A DNA stretch of 64,000 nt, from positions 1 through 64,000 of the forward strand of contig CAIMSP010000158.1 in the NCBI GenBank assembly GCA_903844215.1, given 5' to 3'. Each line of letters begins with the position of its first letter. The stretch's first letter is position 1. A program made the position numbers and the translations under genes. The DNA comes from an uncultured beta proteobacterium (GTDB taxonomy: Bacteria > Pseudomonadota > Gammaproteobacteria > Burkholderiales > Burkholderiaceae_C). Shown piece after piece: positions 10,692 through 18,630 of the stretch. Below the pieces are notes generated by a model. It was not told where the DNA came from. It did no database searches and saw only the letters and a list, made by a program, of their open reading frames with translations.

Positions 10692-11994
10692 CGCGCCGCC
10701 GGGGCAGAGCGTTTCAGCGCCGGACGAAGCGGCGCTGCGCGTGGCCCTGGGCTGGCGCGCCCTGCAGTTCACGCCGCGCGTGGCGCTGCAAGACGAAGCC
10801 GTGCTGCTGGAGGTGTCGGGCAGCGAGCGCCTCTTTGGCGGGCGCGACGCCTTGCTGCAGCAACTGCTGCAGCCGCCCCTGGCCATCAGCGGCTGGGCGC
10901 AAGGGGCGAGTTCCTTGCTGGCGCTGGCGTGTTTGCGCACCGGTGTCACGCAACCGTCTTCGCCCGATGCCTTGGCTTTGCACACCTTGAGCGCGGCGCG
11001 CAGCCACCTGGCCACGCTCTCGCGCCTGGGTTGCAACCGCTGGGGCGAGCTGCGTGCGCTGCCGCGCGGCGGCGTGGTGCGCCGCTTTGGCGCGGAGCTG
11101 CTCGACGCACTCGATTGCGCCTATGGGCTCCGGCACGAAGCCCCGACCTGGCTCATCGCGCCGCAAGTGTTCGAGGTCAAGCTCGAACTGCACGCGCTGG
11201 TGGAGCAGGCGGGCGCGCTGATGTTCGTGGCGCAGCGCTTGTTGGCGCAGTTGCAGGCCTGGCTGCAGGCGCGGCAAAGCGGCGTGCTGGCCTTGCAATG
11301 GACCTGGTTTTTTGACGCGCGGCGCAGCCATGCGCTGGGTGATGCGCCGGACTGCGACGGCCTGCTGATTCGCACCGCAGAGCCGACGCGCGACATGGCG
11401 CATCTGGCGCGGCTCACGGCCGAGCAACTGGCGCGCTGCACGCTGACCACGCCGGTGCACAGCCTGCGTTTGCAGTCCATCGAGGTGACTCCCTTGCCCA
11501 CGGCCAGCGCCAGTTTGCTGCTCGAAGAACGATTGCACGGCGACAGCCTGCACCAGTTGGTGGAGCGACTGGGCGCGCGGCTGGGGGCGCAGCAGGTGGT
11601 CTGGCTGCAGCCCCGGGCCGAGCACCTGCCCGAGCACATGCAAAGTCTGGAGCCGGCAGGGTTGGCGCTCCCGCGCCTGGCGCCGCGCGCAAAAAAAGCC
11701 TCCAACGCCGACGCGGCTCCCGACGCCGCGCTCTACCCCAGCTGGCTGCTGGAGCGTCCGCTGCCGCTGGCGCTGCAGGGCAGCCGTCCGCTGTACCAGG
11801 GCGCGCTGCAATTGCTGGTGGGGCCGCAGCGCCTGGAGCTCATGGGCTGGGCCCAGCTCGACGCGCCGGCGCCTGCGCTGCGCGACTACTTCATCGCCCT
11901 GAGTCCGCACGCCGGTTTGCTTTGGGTGTACCGCGAGCGACTGACCCGGGGCCAGGCCAGCGACCGGTGGTTTTTGCACGGCATCTATGCCTAA
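10660..11994 (+). CDS. imuB: ImuB, Y-family polymerase-like protein
   Basis: 444 residues. Catalytically inactive Y-family polymerase homologue that acts as the hub of the ImuA-ImuB-DnaE2 mutasome and normally binds the beta clamp. I take the ATG at 10660 (MHWIALQPL), with GGAGGG at 10651-10656 just upstream, over a TTG at 10645. The polymerase-like core covers the N-terminal 350 residues or so, and the tail resembles the ImuB C-terminal region (LYPSWLLERPLPL). The usual acidic metal-binding residues of active Y polymerases are not apparent. It overlaps imuA; dnaE2 follows after 102 bp of repeat DNA. Confidence 0.9.
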   Translation: MHWIALQPLCDAPPGQSVSAPDEAALRVALGWRALQFTPRVALQDEAVLLEVSGSERLFGGRDALLQQLLQPPLAISGWAQGASSLLALACLRTGVTQPSSPDALALHTLSAARSHLATLSRLGCNRWGELRALPRGGVVRRFGAELLDALDCAYGLRHEAPTWLIAPQVFEVKLELHALVEQAGALMFVAQRLLAQLQAWLQARQSGVLALQWTWFFDARRSHALGDAPDCDGLLIRTAEPTRDMAHLARLTAEQLARCTLTTPVHSLRLQSIEVTPLPTASASLLLEERLHGDSLHQLVERLGARLGAQQVVWLQPRAEHLPEHMQSLEPAGLALPRLAPRAKKASNADAAPDAALYPSWLLERPLPLALQGSRPLYQGALQLLVGPQRLELMGWAQLDAPAPALRDYFIALSPHAGLLWVYRERLTRGQASDRWFLHGIYA

Positions 11995-11998
11995 GCTG

Positions 11999-12091
11999 AT
12001 TCCCCTCACCCCGCCCTCTCCCCCGAGTACGGGGCGAGGGCGTTGGAATGACTCCCTCGCCCGCTTGCGGGAGAGGGCGGGGGTGAGGGCT
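11999..12091. repeat. REP-type inverted repeat pair between imuB and dnaE2
   Basis: A CCCTCACCCC-CGCCCTCTCCC arm is followed by CGGGGCGAGGG and then CCCTCGCCCGCTTGCGGGAG and GGTGAGGG, giving nested hairpins. The same element type recurs at about 51955-52062 after the GH30 gene. It separates imuB from dnaE2 and could attenuate transcription or stabilise mRNA within the operon. No associated transposase is in the window. Confidence 0.75.
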
Positions 12092-12096
12092 GAGCC

Positions 12097-15000
12097 ATGA
12101 ACCACACTGAACTGCCCGCCTATGCGGAGCTGCACTGCCGCTCCAACTTCAGCTTCGGGCTGGGCGCGTCCTTGCCCGAAGAACTGGTGGAGCGCGCCCA
12201 CGCCTTGGGCTACAGCGCACTCGCGCTCACCGACGAATGCTCCGTGGCCGGGATGGTGCGCGCGCACACCGAGGCGAAAAAAATCGGACTCAAGCTGTTG
12301 CCGGGAAGCGTGTTTCGCGTGCAGCAATCGGCTCAAGAGAGCTTTGAGCTGATCGCCTTGGCGCGCAACTTGAACGGCTGGGGCAACCTGTGCGAGTTCA
12401 TCACGGCCGCGCGCCGCGCCGCGCCCAAGGGCGAGTACCGCGTGACGCTGGAGCATTCCGACTTCACGCTGCTGCACGACTGCGAATTGCTGTTCCTGCC
12501 GCAGCGCCGCCGCTACACCGAGGACGAGGTGACGGCGCTCGCTGCGCTGTTGCGGCAGCTTGCCGAGCGCTTCGGCGCCTGCCTGTGGCTGGCGCTGGAG
12601 CTGCTGCACGGCGTGGATGACGCGCTGTGGCAGCAGTTGCTGACGCAGGTCAGCGCGGCCAGCGCCGTGCCGCTCGTGGCCGCCGGTGGCGTGCTCATGC
12701 ATGTGCGCTCGCGCAAGCCGCTGCACGACGTGCTCACCGCCACCCGCCTGCACCTGCCGCTGTCGCAGTGCGGCCAGGTGGTGCAACGCAACGCCGAGGC
12801 GCACCTGCGCCAGCGTGTGCGCCTGGGGCAAATCTATGCGCGAACCCTGCTGGAGAACACGCTGGAGGTGGCGGCGCGCTGCGCCTTCAGCCTGGACGAG
12901 ATCCGCTACCAGTACCCGCTGGAGACCGTGGACCCGGGCCAGACGCCGACGCAGACGCTGGCGCGCCTGAGCTGGGAAGGGGCGGGCGCGCGCTATCCGC
13001 AAGGCATACCGGCCAGCGTGCAGCAGCAGGTGGAGCACGAGCTCGCGCTCATCGCCGAACTGAGGTACGAGATGTATTTTTTGACCGTGCACGACATCGT
13101 GCGCTTTGCCCGCAGCCGACGCATCCTGTGCCAGGGCCGGGGCTCGGCGGCGAACTCGGCCGTGTGCTATTGCCTGGGCGTGACCGAGGTCGATCCGGCG
13201 CGCATCAACGTGCTGTTCGAGCGCTTCATCAGCCGCGAGCGCGACGAGCCGCCCGACATCGACGTGGACTTCGAGCACCAGCGGCGCGAGGAGGTGATCC
13301 AGTACATCTACGCCAAGTACGGCCGCGAGCGCGCCGCCCTCACCGCCGTGGTCGTGAGCTACCGCCCGCGCAGCGCCTTGCGCGACGTGGGGCGTGCGCT
13401 GGACATCGACGCCGCTTTGATCGCCGCGCTGTCGCGCGAACACCCCGGCATGTACAGCCGCGAGGTGCTGGCCGAGCGACTGCAATCGGCGCTGGAACAA
13501 CTGGGTCCGCAGGCGCTTGTGCCTTCGCCCCAGCGCCTGGCCCTGTGGCTGGACCTGTCGCGCCAGCTCATGGGTTTTCCGCGCCATCTGGGCCAGCATG
13601 TGGGCGGCTTCGTGCTGACGCAAGGCAAACTCACGCGGCTGGTGCCGGTGGAGAACGCTGCCATGATGAATAGAAGCATCATCCAGTGGGACAAGGACGA
13701 CCTGGACGCCATGGGGCTGCTCAAGGTCGATGTGCTGGCGCTGGGCATGCTCAGCGCCATCCGCCGCTGCCTGGACCTGATGAGCGCGCGCCGTGGCCAT
13801 GCCTTCGAGATGCAGGACATCCCGGCCGAAGACAGCGCCACCTACGACATGATCTGCGCCGCCGACACCGTGGGCGTGTTCCAGATCGAAAGCCGCGCCC
13901 AGATGTCGATGCTGCCGCGCCTGCAGCCACGCTGCTTTTACGACCTGGTGGTGGAAGTGGCGATCGTGCGCCCGGGCCCGATCCAGGGCGGCATGGTGCA
14001 TCCCTACCTCAAGGCGCGCGCCAACCCGGATGCCGTGGTCTATCCCAGCCCTTCGCTCAAGGAGGCTTTGAAGCGTACCCTGGGCGTGCCGATCTTTCAG
14101 GAACAGGTGATGCAGATCGCCATGCTGGCCGCAGGCTTCAGCGCGGGCGAGGCCGACAGCCTGCGCCGCTCCATGGCTGCCTGGAAGCGCAAGGGCGGCG
14201 TGCACAAGTTCTACCAGCGCATGGTCAGCGGCATGCTGGAGCGCGGCTACACGCTGGAGTTCGCGCAAGGCATCTTCAAGCAGATCGAAGGCTTTGGCGA
14301 ATACGGTTTTCCCGAGAGCCACGCCGCCAGCTTTGCCCTGCTGGTGTATGTGAGCTGCTGGCTCAAAAAACACGAGCCCGCGTGCTTCCTCACGGCCCTG
14401 CTCAACAGCCAGCCCCTGGGTTTTTACAGCCCCTCGCAACTGGTGCAGGACGCCCAGCGCCACGGCGTTCAAGTGCGCGCCGTGGACGTGATGTGCAGCG
14501 AGTGGGACTGCACCTTGGAAGCTGAGTCGTCATTGCGAGCGCAGCGCGGCAATCCGTCTCTTGCCTCCGATGCACTTGCCGTCAGATTGGGTCTGCGCAT
14601 GGTCGCGGGCCTGAGCGCCGCGGCCGCACAGCGCATCGTTGACGCAAGGCAGCAGCTGCCCTTCAGCAGCACCGAAGACCTGGGCCTGCGCGCGGCGCTG
14701 GACCAGGGCGAACTCAAGGCGCTGTCCGCGGCCGATGCGCTGGCCGCGCTGTCGGGCCATCGACGCCAGCAGGTGTGGGACGCGTCGGCCTTGAAAGTGG
14801 CGCCGCCGCTGCTCAGGAACATTCCGGTGGCGGAGGATTTTCTGGAACTGCCTGCCGCACCCGAAGGCGAGGAAATCGTCTTTGATTACGCCTCCACCGG
14901 ACTGAGCCTGAGGCGCCACCCCCTGGCGCTGCTGCGCGAGAGCTTGAACAAGAAAAGACTGCTCACGGCACAGGCGTTGCGCGATCGGGCCAACGGCGCC

Positions 15001-15303
15001 TTGGTGCGCGCCTGCGGCATCGTCACCGTGCGCCAGCAGCCGCAAACGGCGCACGGCGTGACCTTCGTCACGCTGGAGGACGAAACCGGCAGCGTCAACG
15101 TCATCGTCTGGAAAGCGCTGCGCGAGCGCCAGCGCCAAGAGCTGATCCACGCCAAGCTGCTGGCGGTGTATGGCGTGTGGCAGCGCGACACGTCGTCGCC
15201 GCAGGGCAGCGGCGCCCAGGTCTGCCACCTCATCGCCAAGCGGCTGGTGGATCTGACGCCGCTGCTCGGGAGGCTCGCCACCGCGAGCCGGGATTTTCAT
15301 TGA
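12097..15303 (+). CDS. dnaE2: Error-prone DNA polymerase III alpha subunit DnaE2
   Basis: 1068 residues, the usual length for DnaE2. The N-terminal PHP domain starts at AELHCRSNFSFGLGAS. The palm carries the acidic pair in PDIDVDFEHQRR (about residues 385-396), and the OB-fold/tail region ends the protein. It performs the damage-tolerant synthesis step of the ImuABC mutasome. Residues about 808-828 (SSLRAQRGNPS and neighbours) are encoded by an inserted palindromic repeat that keeps the frame, so a non-native loop interrupts the region between the fingers and the C-terminal domain. The 3' end is partly duplicated at 16024-16046, beyond the neighbouring TA module. Confidence 0.95.
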   Translation: MNHTELPAYAELHCRSNFSFGLGASLPEELVERAHALGYSALALTDECSVAGMVRAHTEAKKIGLKLLPGSVFRVQQSAQESFELIALARNLNGWGNLCEFITAARRAAPKGEYRVTLEHSDFTLLHDCELLFLPQRRRYTEDEVTALAALLRQLAERFGACLWLALELLHGVDDALWQQLLTQVSAASAVPLVAAGGVLMHVRSRKPLHDVLTATRLHLPLSQCGQVVQRNAEAHLRQRVRLGQIYARTLLENTLEVAARCAFSLDEIRYQYPLETVDPGQTPTQTLARLSWEGAGARYPQGIPASVQQQVEHELALIAELRYEMYFLTVHDIVRFARSRRILCQGRGSAANSAVCYCLGVTEVDPARINVLFERFISRERDEPPDIDVDFEHQRREEVIQYIYAKYGRERAALTAVVVSYRPRSALRDVGRALDIDAALIAALSREHPGMYSREVLAERLQSALEQLGPQALVPSPQRLALWLDLSRQLMGFPRHLGQHVGGFVLTQGKLTRLVPVENAAMMNRSIIQWDKDDLDAMGLLKVDVLALGMLSAIRRCLDLMSARRGHAFEMQDIPAEDSATYDMICAADTVGVFQIESRAQMSMLPRLQPRCFYDLVVEVAIVRPGPIQGGMVHPYLKARANPDAVVYPSPSLKEALKRTLGVPIFQEQVMQIAMLAAGFSAGEADSLRRSMAAWKRKGGVHKFYQRMVSGMLERGYTLEFAQGIFKQIEGFGEYGFPESHAASFALLVYVSCWLKKHEPACFLTALLNSQPLGFYSPSQLVQDAQRHGVQVRAVDVMCSEWDCTLEAESSLRAQRGNPSLASDALAVRLGLRMVAGLSAAAAQRIVDARQQLPFSSTEDLGLRAALDQGELKALSAADALAALSGHRRQQVWDASALKVAPPLLRNIPVAEDFLELPAAPEGEEIVFDYASTGLSLRRHPLALLRESLNKKRLLTAQALRDRANGALVRACGIVTVRQQPQTAHGVTFVTLEDETGSVNVIVWKALRERQRQELIHAKLLAVYGVWQRDTSSPQGSGAQVCHLIAKRLVDLTPLLGRLATASRDFH
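14527..14560. repeat. REP-like palindrome inserted in frame within dnaE2
   Basis: GTCATTGCGAGCGCAGCGCG followed by GCAATCCGTC is the widespread BIME/REP sequence, here read through as SSLRAQRGNP inside DnaE2. The insertion preserves the frame and lies between CTLEAE and the resumed family sequence near VRLGLRMVAGLS. Confidence 0.8.
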
Positions 15304-15305
15304 AC
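15283..15305 (+). repeat. Left copy of the dnaE2 3'-end direct repeat
   Basis: 23 bp (GCGAGCCGGGATTTTCATTG plus AAC) containing the dnaE2 stop codon. It is repeated exactly at 16024-16046 on the other side of the PIN/RHH module, with about 20 bp of weaker similarity extending further upstream in both copies. Confidence 0.85.
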
Positions 15306-15312
15306 CTGAAAT

Positions 15313-15537
15313 CTACGCGCGGCCTGCGGCCGCTTTGGCCAGCAGCTTGAGCCCGCGGCCCTGATGTCCGGCACCGCGCTGCGATCGCACCCGGTAGCGA
15401 ACCTCTGCATCGAACTCGGCCAGCATCAGCGTGACCGTTTCGTCCAGCAGGCCATTGATCGTCGTGGACCTGGCCAGCGCAAGTTGCCGCAAACGCTGGT
15501 GTTTGTCATCGGACAGGCGAACCGTCAGGGCGCTCAT
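15313..15537 (-). CDS. Ribbon-helix-helix antitoxin
   Basis: 74 residues. The N-terminal part fits a short RHH/CopG-type DNA-binding antitoxin (SALTVRLSDDKHQRLRQLAL, then STTINGLLDETV). The C-terminal tail is basic and probably wraps the toxin. The start overlaps the end of the PIN toxin gene by 4 bp (ATGA), so the pair is one transcript with the toxin gene first, the reverse of the commonest TA order. It ends 8 bp from the convergent dnaE2 stop. Confidence 0.8.
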   Translation of the reverse strand: MSALTVRLSDDKHQRLRQLALARSTTINGLLDETVTLMLAEFDAEVRYRVRSQRGAGHQGRGLKLLAKAAAGRA

Positions 15538-15959
15538 GGTGTTTGCTCCTTCAAAAATTGCTCAGGACTCAAAATTCTCAATCCCGCAAAGCTCAAGTCC
15601 ATACCTGAAAAATCCCGCACATTGCGGGTAACGATAGAGTCTGCGCTCCCGGCCACAGCGAGCTCGATCAGGTGGTTGTCTGCTTCGTCCCGCAAATTGG
15701 GTCGCCAGCCAAAGTAGACACGCACCCACTTGGTCTGGGCCAAAAAAATGTCAAGCAACTCAGAGCGCTCCCGTGCCGTCAATCGGCAGCCTTTGAAAAG
15801 CGCCGTGCGCCCCAACACGTCTTCATACTCTGCCATCAGGGTGGAACCCATCAGCGCTTGGAGGTGTCCCTCTAGGCACATGCCGACAACGCGATTGGCA
15901 GCGCCGGTTCCAAGGCAAGCCCCAACAAACACATTGGTGTCCACAACAGCGCGAATCAT
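15534..15959 (-). CDS. PIN-domain toxin (putative RNase)
   Basis: 141 residues. PIN-fold ribonuclease with the first catalytic Asp7 in VVDTNVFVGA, an acidic residue in AEYEDVL near residue 45, and a C-terminal acidic cluster (DEADNHLIELA, then a TRNVRDF strand). It resembles the COG1569-type toxins paired with RHH antitoxins. The reading frame is intact. The gene reads toward dnaE2 and is flanked by the duplicated dnaE2 end, indicating recent insertion. Confidence 0.83.
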   Translation of the reverse strand: MIRAVVDTNVFVGACLGTGAANRVVGMCLEGHLQALMGSTLMAEYEDVLGRTALFKGCRLTARERSELLDIFLAQTKWVRVYFGWRPNLRDEADNHLIELAVAGSADSIVTRNVRDFSGMDLSFAGLRILSPEQFLKEQTP

Positions 15960-15966
15960 TCTGCAA

Positions 15967-15986
15967 TGGTAGCAAAATTGCCACCA
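15967..15986. promoter_or_regulatory. Inverted repeat upstream of the PIN/RHH operon
   Basis: TGGTAGCAAAATTGCCACCA is a 9-bp inverted repeat with one mismatch, immediately upstream of the toxin start on the minus strand. It is a natural operator for the RHH antitoxin or the complex. Confidence 0.55.
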
Positions 15987-16023
15987 ATGTTCAAATACTG
16001 TACTTTCGGGCGCCTCAGCCAGC

Positions 16024-16046
16024 GCGAGCCGGGATTTTCATTGAAC
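16024..16046 (+). repeat. Right copy of the dnaE2 3'-end direct repeat
   Basis: Exact copy of 15283-15305. The sequence from here to 16337 has no convincing gene. A frame at 15966-16262 runs through the operator and the repeat and shows no family resemblance. A TACAAT at 16279-16284 may be the -10 box of the next gene. Confidence 0.85.
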
Positions 16047-16337
16047 TTCAAGCGCGATCCAGCTCAGCCCAAACCGCGCCCGACGCCGAGGCCGATCTAC
16101 GCACAGCGGGCTGAACGCCAAGCCTGCGACCTGATTCGCTCTTGTCAAGGTCAGGGCTGGGCTCGGGCGGCGCGTTCAATGGGGCTTTGCCGGAGCAGGC
16201 TTCTTGCCATCAGGCAGACCCCACTTGGCATCGCTGCGCGCAAGCGCCGGTTCCGCCGCTGATCAAAGCTAAAACCTTCTCGTACAATTTCCCGTCCTCG
16301 CAAACACCGGCCTGGTCAGATTCACTTACACGGGAGC

Positions 16338-17276
16338 ATGTCGCGCATGGCACAGAAGAAGTCGCTGTATGAAATACTGAAGCTCGAAGCCGATGCGTCC
16401 TACTCCGAGATTCGTGCCGCCTACGAAATGCGGGTGCAGGCGCTGGACAGTCGGTCGCAGTCCTTGCTCACGGAAGACGCCGACCTACAAAGGCGTTTGC
16501 TCACGCTGGCCTACAGCACCCTCTCGACACCTCTGTCGCGCGACGCCTATGACGCCCATTTGGCGGATCGCAAGGCATCGACCAAGCCCCCTTCGAGCGC
16601 GCTGGTGGCGGCCTCTCTGGGCAACCCAAGCGCCGCCGAAATTCGGGCCGATGCCATGCTGATGCGCGCCGATGCCATGTCACTGCGCGCCGACGCGATG
16701 GGCTTTCGGGCCGACAGCCTCGATCGCCAGTCGCCAGCAGGTTCGCGCATCGGGGCAAGCCCGGTCGTGTCCCGTGTGCTGTCGTCGTTCAAGACCGCGC
16801 TGCTGACGCTCGGTACGCTGGCCGCGCTTGGCATGGTTATCAAGATCGTGTTGCTTTTCACCATGACCGGGCAGTCCGATGCCGTGACCAGCGCACGCAG
16901 CGCCAACAGCGAAAAGATCTTCCTGCAGGACTATTACCAGACCTGGGGCGTGCGCCCGGCCAGCCGGGCCGAAGCCGAGTTACTCGACGCGCAGCGGCGC
17001 AGCGACGAGGATGCCACTCGGGCTCGGAAACAGGCGGAAGATGAAAAGAAAAAAGCGCTGCGGGCAGAACGCGAATTTGAGGCGGAATCCCGAAAGCGTG
17101 GCGCCCAGGTGTCGGCTGAACTGGATTTTGCGGAAGAAAAAGCCCGCCAGGCCAGGCACTACGACGAGCAGCAGAAAGAACGCGCTGAGCGCATGAAAGC
17201 CCAGGCCGAGCGCCAGCGCATTGAGGCCAAGCAAGCCGAGTGGCAGAGAATATTGGATAGCCCCACCAACCGATGA
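16338..17276 (+). CDS. Membrane protein with degenerate J-like domain and heptad repeats
   Basis: 312 residues. Residues about 6-80 look like a J domain (SLYEILKLEADASYSEIRAAY, ending TLSTPLSRDAYDAHLADRK) but lack the HPD motif needed to stimulate Hsp70 ATPase. Then come four near-perfect 7-residue repeats (IRADAML, MRADAMS, LRADAMG, FRADSLD), one membrane helix (about residues 152-175, TALLTLGTLAALGMVIKIV), and a long charged coiled coil to the end. Its stop overlaps the next small gene as ATGA. It is probably a scaffold partner of the second J protein downstream; function unknown. Confidence 0.75.
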   Translation: MSRMAQKKSLYEILKLEADASYSEIRAAYEMRVQALDSRSQSLLTEDADLQRRLLTLAYSTLSTPLSRDAYDAHLADRKASTKPPSSALVAASLGNPSAAEIRADAMLMRADAMSLRADAMGFRADSLDRQSPAGSRIGASPVVSRVLSSFKTALLTLGTLAALGMVIKIVLLFTMTGQSDAVTSARSANSEKIFLQDYYQTWGVRPASRAEAELLDAQRRSDEDATRARKQAEDEKKKALRAEREFEAESRKRGAQVSAELDFAEEKARQARHYDEQQKERAERMKAQAERQRIEAKQAEWQRILDSPTNR

Positions 17277-17482
17277 GCACGAAGGGAAGGCCACATGAAC
17301 GACTCGGCCTGGCCGCGTATGGCAATACGGAATCCGGGACTATCCGCGACGGATGCATTGTCTGGCGCCATCAAGAGGGATCTCAAATCAGCACGGAGGT
17401 CAATGCGGTGGTGTCGCTCACGGACACCGGGTTTCGTTTGCGCGAGGCGGGGCGGGTCACGACTTTTCAGCGCCGCCATTGA
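17273..17482 (+). CDS. Small hypothetical protein between two J-like genes
   Basis: 69 residues with no recognised family. It starts at an ATG overlapping the preceding stop (ATGA). The sequence looks coding (YGNTESGTIRDGCIVWRH, then AVVSLTDTGFRLREAGR), with beta-strand-like alternation. A second frame at 17295-17516 also overlaps the next gene, but its codon use (AGG, CGA, TCA) is worse, so I prefer this one. Confidence 0.5.
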   Translation: MSTKGRPHERLGLAAYGNTESGTIRDGCIVWRHQEGSQISTEVNAVVSLTDTGFRLREAGRVTTFQRRH

Positions 17483-17512
17483 CGCAGCGAGCGCCGCCGC
17501 ACGAGGTCAAGC

Positions 17513-18415
17513 GTGACGCACTATGACCTCCTGGAGGTCAGCCCCAAGGCGAGCATCGAAGTCGTCCGCGCTGCCTACAAAAGCCTGATGCAGCGCCACC
17601 ATCCGGACAAAAATGGCAACGCCTCGGAGGCGACCAAGCAGGCTTCGCAGATTGCTCAGGCCTATGCGGTGCTGAGTGACCCGCAGCGGCGCTGCGCCTA
17701 TGACGAGACGCTCCAGCGCCAAGCCGCGACCACGCCTTCGGCCAACAGCGCAGCACAGGGCGCGGCTTCCCACGGACTGCGGTCAGGCCATCCCGGGGTC
17801 GCCACGGGTTGGCGCAACTGGTATGCGCCCGTGCTCATCATGTTCATCATTCTCGCCGGTGGAACCCTGCTGCTGCTGACCCAGGAGCGGGCGCTGGGCC
17901 GGGCCAGCGGGGCTCAAGCCCGGCAATCCCCGGCCGCGCCGCTGGTGGGGCTGGACGTCGCCGTGAAGGCGCCCAGGGCAGGGGACGCGCTGGGCACTGA
18001 AAGATCCAGCGCCAAGGCGGACGAACTGCAAGCCAGGACGATTTCCGCCTTCATCATCGACTTGTCCATTGACTTGCCCCCGCTTGACTCGGTGCCCGCC
18101 GGCGCGCTCCACGTGTTGCACATTCCAAACATCGGGCTTCGGGTGTGGGCAAGCGAGCCGCAGCGCTGGCTGCAAAGCATGCAGGAGCAACGGGCCGTCA
18201 TCATCCAACGGCTGTTGCTGACGCTGGCCAAGGCGCCTTACGCCGAGCTCATCAAGGCCGATGGCGAGCGCTACCTCAGCAGAATGATCGAGGACGTGGT
18301 GATCGAGGCGATCGGTCTGGGTCAGTTGGCCCAGCCGCCGGGCGCCGGCGCATTGACCCAGGACGCGTCCGTGCCCGTGCAAGCCTTGTTGCCCTTGTCG
18401 TTCTCCGTGCGCTAG
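17513..18415 (+). CDS. Membrane-anchored J-domain protein
   Basis: 300 residues from a GTG. Residues 1-70 are a canonical J domain (HYDLLEVSPKAS, HPD at 30-32, AYAVLSDPQRRCAYDE), so it should recruit and stimulate a DnaK-type chaperone. A single membrane helix (about 103-122, APVLIMFIILAGGTLLLL) separates it from a C-terminal domain (about 180-280: IDLSIDLPPLD, VLHIPNIGLRVW, YAELIKADGERYLSRM) that I do not recognise. It is the last gene of a three-gene set with the degenerate J-like protein. An envelope-associated Hsp70 recruitment module is a reasonable guess. Confidence 0.82.
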   Translation: MTHYDLLEVSPKASIEVVRAAYKSLMQRHHPDKNGNASEATKQASQIAQAYAVLSDPQRRCAYDETLQRQAATTPSANSAAQGAASHGLRSGHPGVATGWRNWYAPVLIMFIILAGGTLLLLTQERALGRASGAQARQSPAAPLVGLDVAVKAPRAGDALGTERSSAKADELQARTISAFIIDLSIDLPPLDSVPAGALHVLHIPNIGLRVWASEPQRWLQSMQEQRAVIIQRLLLTLAKAPYAELIKADGERYLSRMIEDVVIEAIGLGQLAQPPGAGALTQDASVPVQALLPLSFSVR

Positions 18416-18630
18416 CAGCCTGTCGGACTCTGGGCGTGGGCGCGACGGGGGTGCATTCGGATGCAGCGCTAGGCGCGGCGCCGAAGCTTGGGGCGGCGAT
18501 GGCGAGCATTTGCAACAACGCCATGGGTGCGAAGGCGCGCTTTCATGTTTCGATATTTCTGGGTTGGAGTACCGGGACGAGGCCGGGAGGCCCGCTGCGT
18601 GGCAGCTTGACCAGGCCGCTGATCGCAGCG
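18416..18630. other. Intergenic stretch without identifiable gene
   Basis: The 215 bp between two convergent genes hold no credible open frame. The start (GCCTGTCGGACTCTGGGC) has the look of an insertion-sequence end, but no matching end or transposase fragment could be identified. Confidence 0.4.

Noticed and set aside
10714-14472. 1252-codon open frame on the minus strand opposite imuB and dnaE2
   Set aside because: High-GC antisense shadow: low-complexity His/Gln/Arg-rich translation, no domain, and it lies over two clear families on the other strand.
15966-16262. 98-codon frame after the PIN/RHH module
   Set aside because: It starts inside the probable TA operator, crosses the duplicated dnaE2 end, and is Arg/Pro-rich without relatives I can recognise.
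17295-17516. Alternative 73-codon gene between the J-like proteins
   Set aside because: It overlaps the next start neatly, but uses rare codons heavily; the frame at 17273-17482 looks more protein-like. Both cannot be excluded with certainty.
18416-18630. Insertion-sequence remnant
   Set aside because: The first bases resemble an IS end, but no second end, target duplication or transposase fragment was found.
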